A DNA stretch of 64,000 nucleotides from assembly GCA_036583965.1 (NCBI GenBank), contig JAZBQD010000015.1, positions 25,165,810-25,229,809 of the forward strand. Direction: 5' to 3'. Below are positions 62,946 to 64,000 of this stretch, piece after piece (positions within the stretch are counted from its first letter, which is position 1; each line of letters starts with the position of its first letter). The translations under genes and the position numbers were made by a program. Source of the DNA: Prunella strophiata (lineage: Eukaryota > Chordata > Aves > Passeriformes > Prunellidae). The notes beneath the pieces were generated by a model, which worked only from the letters and a program-made list of their open reading frames with translations, had not been told where the DNA came from and searched no databases.

Positions 62946-64000
62946 CTTTTTCTGAGCATATAATGAGAGGCAGCCAAGTGAATCACTTCCTCCAGCCTGA
63001 AGCTTTGATTCCTGAACTTTACATGAAAGTGCTCCATTGCATTTTTTCCTTCAATTTGATGGCAGTATCACTGCAGATGAACACAGTGAAGAGGAAGAAG
63101 AGTTCAAAAGTACCATGGTGGGAACAATTAATTCTGTAGTCTAAGTGCTCAAAGACTCATACATGTAGAAAATCTGAAGCAGATATTATTTTTGACAAAG
63201 AAATTAAATATCAAAACACCATCATTCTGTCTTCATTAAGAGCCCTGTTACAACACTTTTTTGGTTTCAGACTGCTACTGCCAGCTGCTATGGATGAAAC
63301 CTCATCTTCCTCTGCTGAAGTGGGTGCAGGTCTTACTGGAGAGAGGATATGAACCTGGATGAATCAACAGTTTGACTGTGGTTCTAGGGCAGTGCCTACA
63401 TTGCAGTCACCTTTATGTGTCTCTTGAAGGCACAGGAGATATCTTCCCTCTTGAGGGCCCAGGAGATACTCACTCCCATATTTGAAAACCATAGTGTGCC
63501 CAAGAAACACATACATTCCGTTTATTTCAGTGTTTTGGTGGCATTTTGGTTACAAAAAATCTCTCATTTTAGTTCCAATTTTGCAGGTTTCATTCCATAA
63601 TAATTTATTATTGTGAATGGACAGGTTCAGCTTTCAGGATTTTTAAGCAGAACAGGTTCAAGTCCTTGGTTTAAGGTCTCTGCTTGAAGTCATTGAGGAG
63701 GCTGGAATTTACTTCTATGAAGAAAACCAGGAAGAGGGTATCACAGTTTGTTTGCCCTGGGACAGCTCTTTGCCTCTGTCTGAACTGTACTTTAATCACT
63801 CTAGTACAAAAAGAAAATTTAAAAGCTTCCTTGAATGACAAGTTTGGGGAATGTTCTTCTCAATAAGTATAAATCAAAAAGTAAATAATATTTTTTTTTA
63901 TTTGTTTAAAAGTCAGCTTGTTAAGAACACTGGCTGCTTTATCACAAGAAATGACAATTTGCTTTAAGTGATGCCTAAAATAGACATGAAACTTCTTGAT
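62946..64000. other. Apparently intergenic sequence
   Basis: One acceptor-like site (TTTTTTGGTTTCAG at about 63270) precedes an open stretch, but no convincing donor follows. Nothing else is recognised. Confidence 0.45.

Noticed and set aside
63271..63330. Exon-like stretch after a strong acceptor
   Set aside because: Two frames are open, the possible donors (GTCTTA, GTGCAG) are poor and no partner exon was found.
1..64000. CRISPR arrays, tRNA, rRNA or prokaryotic operons
   Set aside because: No spaced direct repeats, no cloverleaf genes and no long conserved reading frames; the DNA is clearly avian nuclear in style.

Overview
The window looks like vertebrate nuclear DNA, most probably from a songbird or a close avian relative. 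The basis is many 5'-truncated CR1 LINE tails, which end in the avian ATTCTRTG octamer, and several LTR families whose sequence I recognise from passerine genomes. No bacterial-type operon, rRNA, tRNA or CRISPR array is visible. The DNA is AT-rich, mostly intronic or intergenic, and dense in repeats and microsatellites.

The one well-supported protein-coding locus is the 3' end of a plus-strand gene. It has four exons: 3355-3447, 24562-24613, 25207-25241 and 36447-36508. Each internal exon lies between recognisable splice sites, and the codon phase agrees across all three introns (about 21.1 kb, 0.6 kb and 11.2 kb). Spliced, they give a 79-residue C-terminus: a proline-rich stretch, a Glu/Gln/Lys/Leu-rich coiled-coil-like segment and a short acidic tail ending at TGA. 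I could not name the gene. Upstream exons lie before the window.

The minus strand carries exon-like segments, the best at 16451-16525, with weaker ones at 34869-34906, 46468-46506, 48080-48181, 21852-21975 and near 37534. They may be exons of an overlapping antisense gene or chance matches. They are the main unexplained signal here.

Layout: 1-3354 non-coding; 3.4-36.5 kb the plus-strand gene with repeat-laden introns. The first intron holds an LTR at 6.2 kb, a (GGGAT)32 array beside a CpG-rich block at 7.1-7.6 kb, an LTR at 12.7 kb, an 0.8-kb polypyrimidine array at 14.3 kb and a CR1 at 19.5 kb. The third intron holds a CR1 at 26.2 kb, an LTR with a degenerate tRNA-Lys primer site at 31.9-32.5 kb and a fragment of another LTR element at 34.3 kb. 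From 36.5 to 64 kb the DNA is apparently intergenic: a second copy of the 6.2-kb LTR family at 45.4 kb next to a CR1, an LTR beside a GATA microsatellite at 51.7-52.2 kb, CR1 copies at 55.5 and 56.9 kb, a GAGGA array at 59.7 kb and a 1-kb LTR-element copy at 61.9-62.9 kb.
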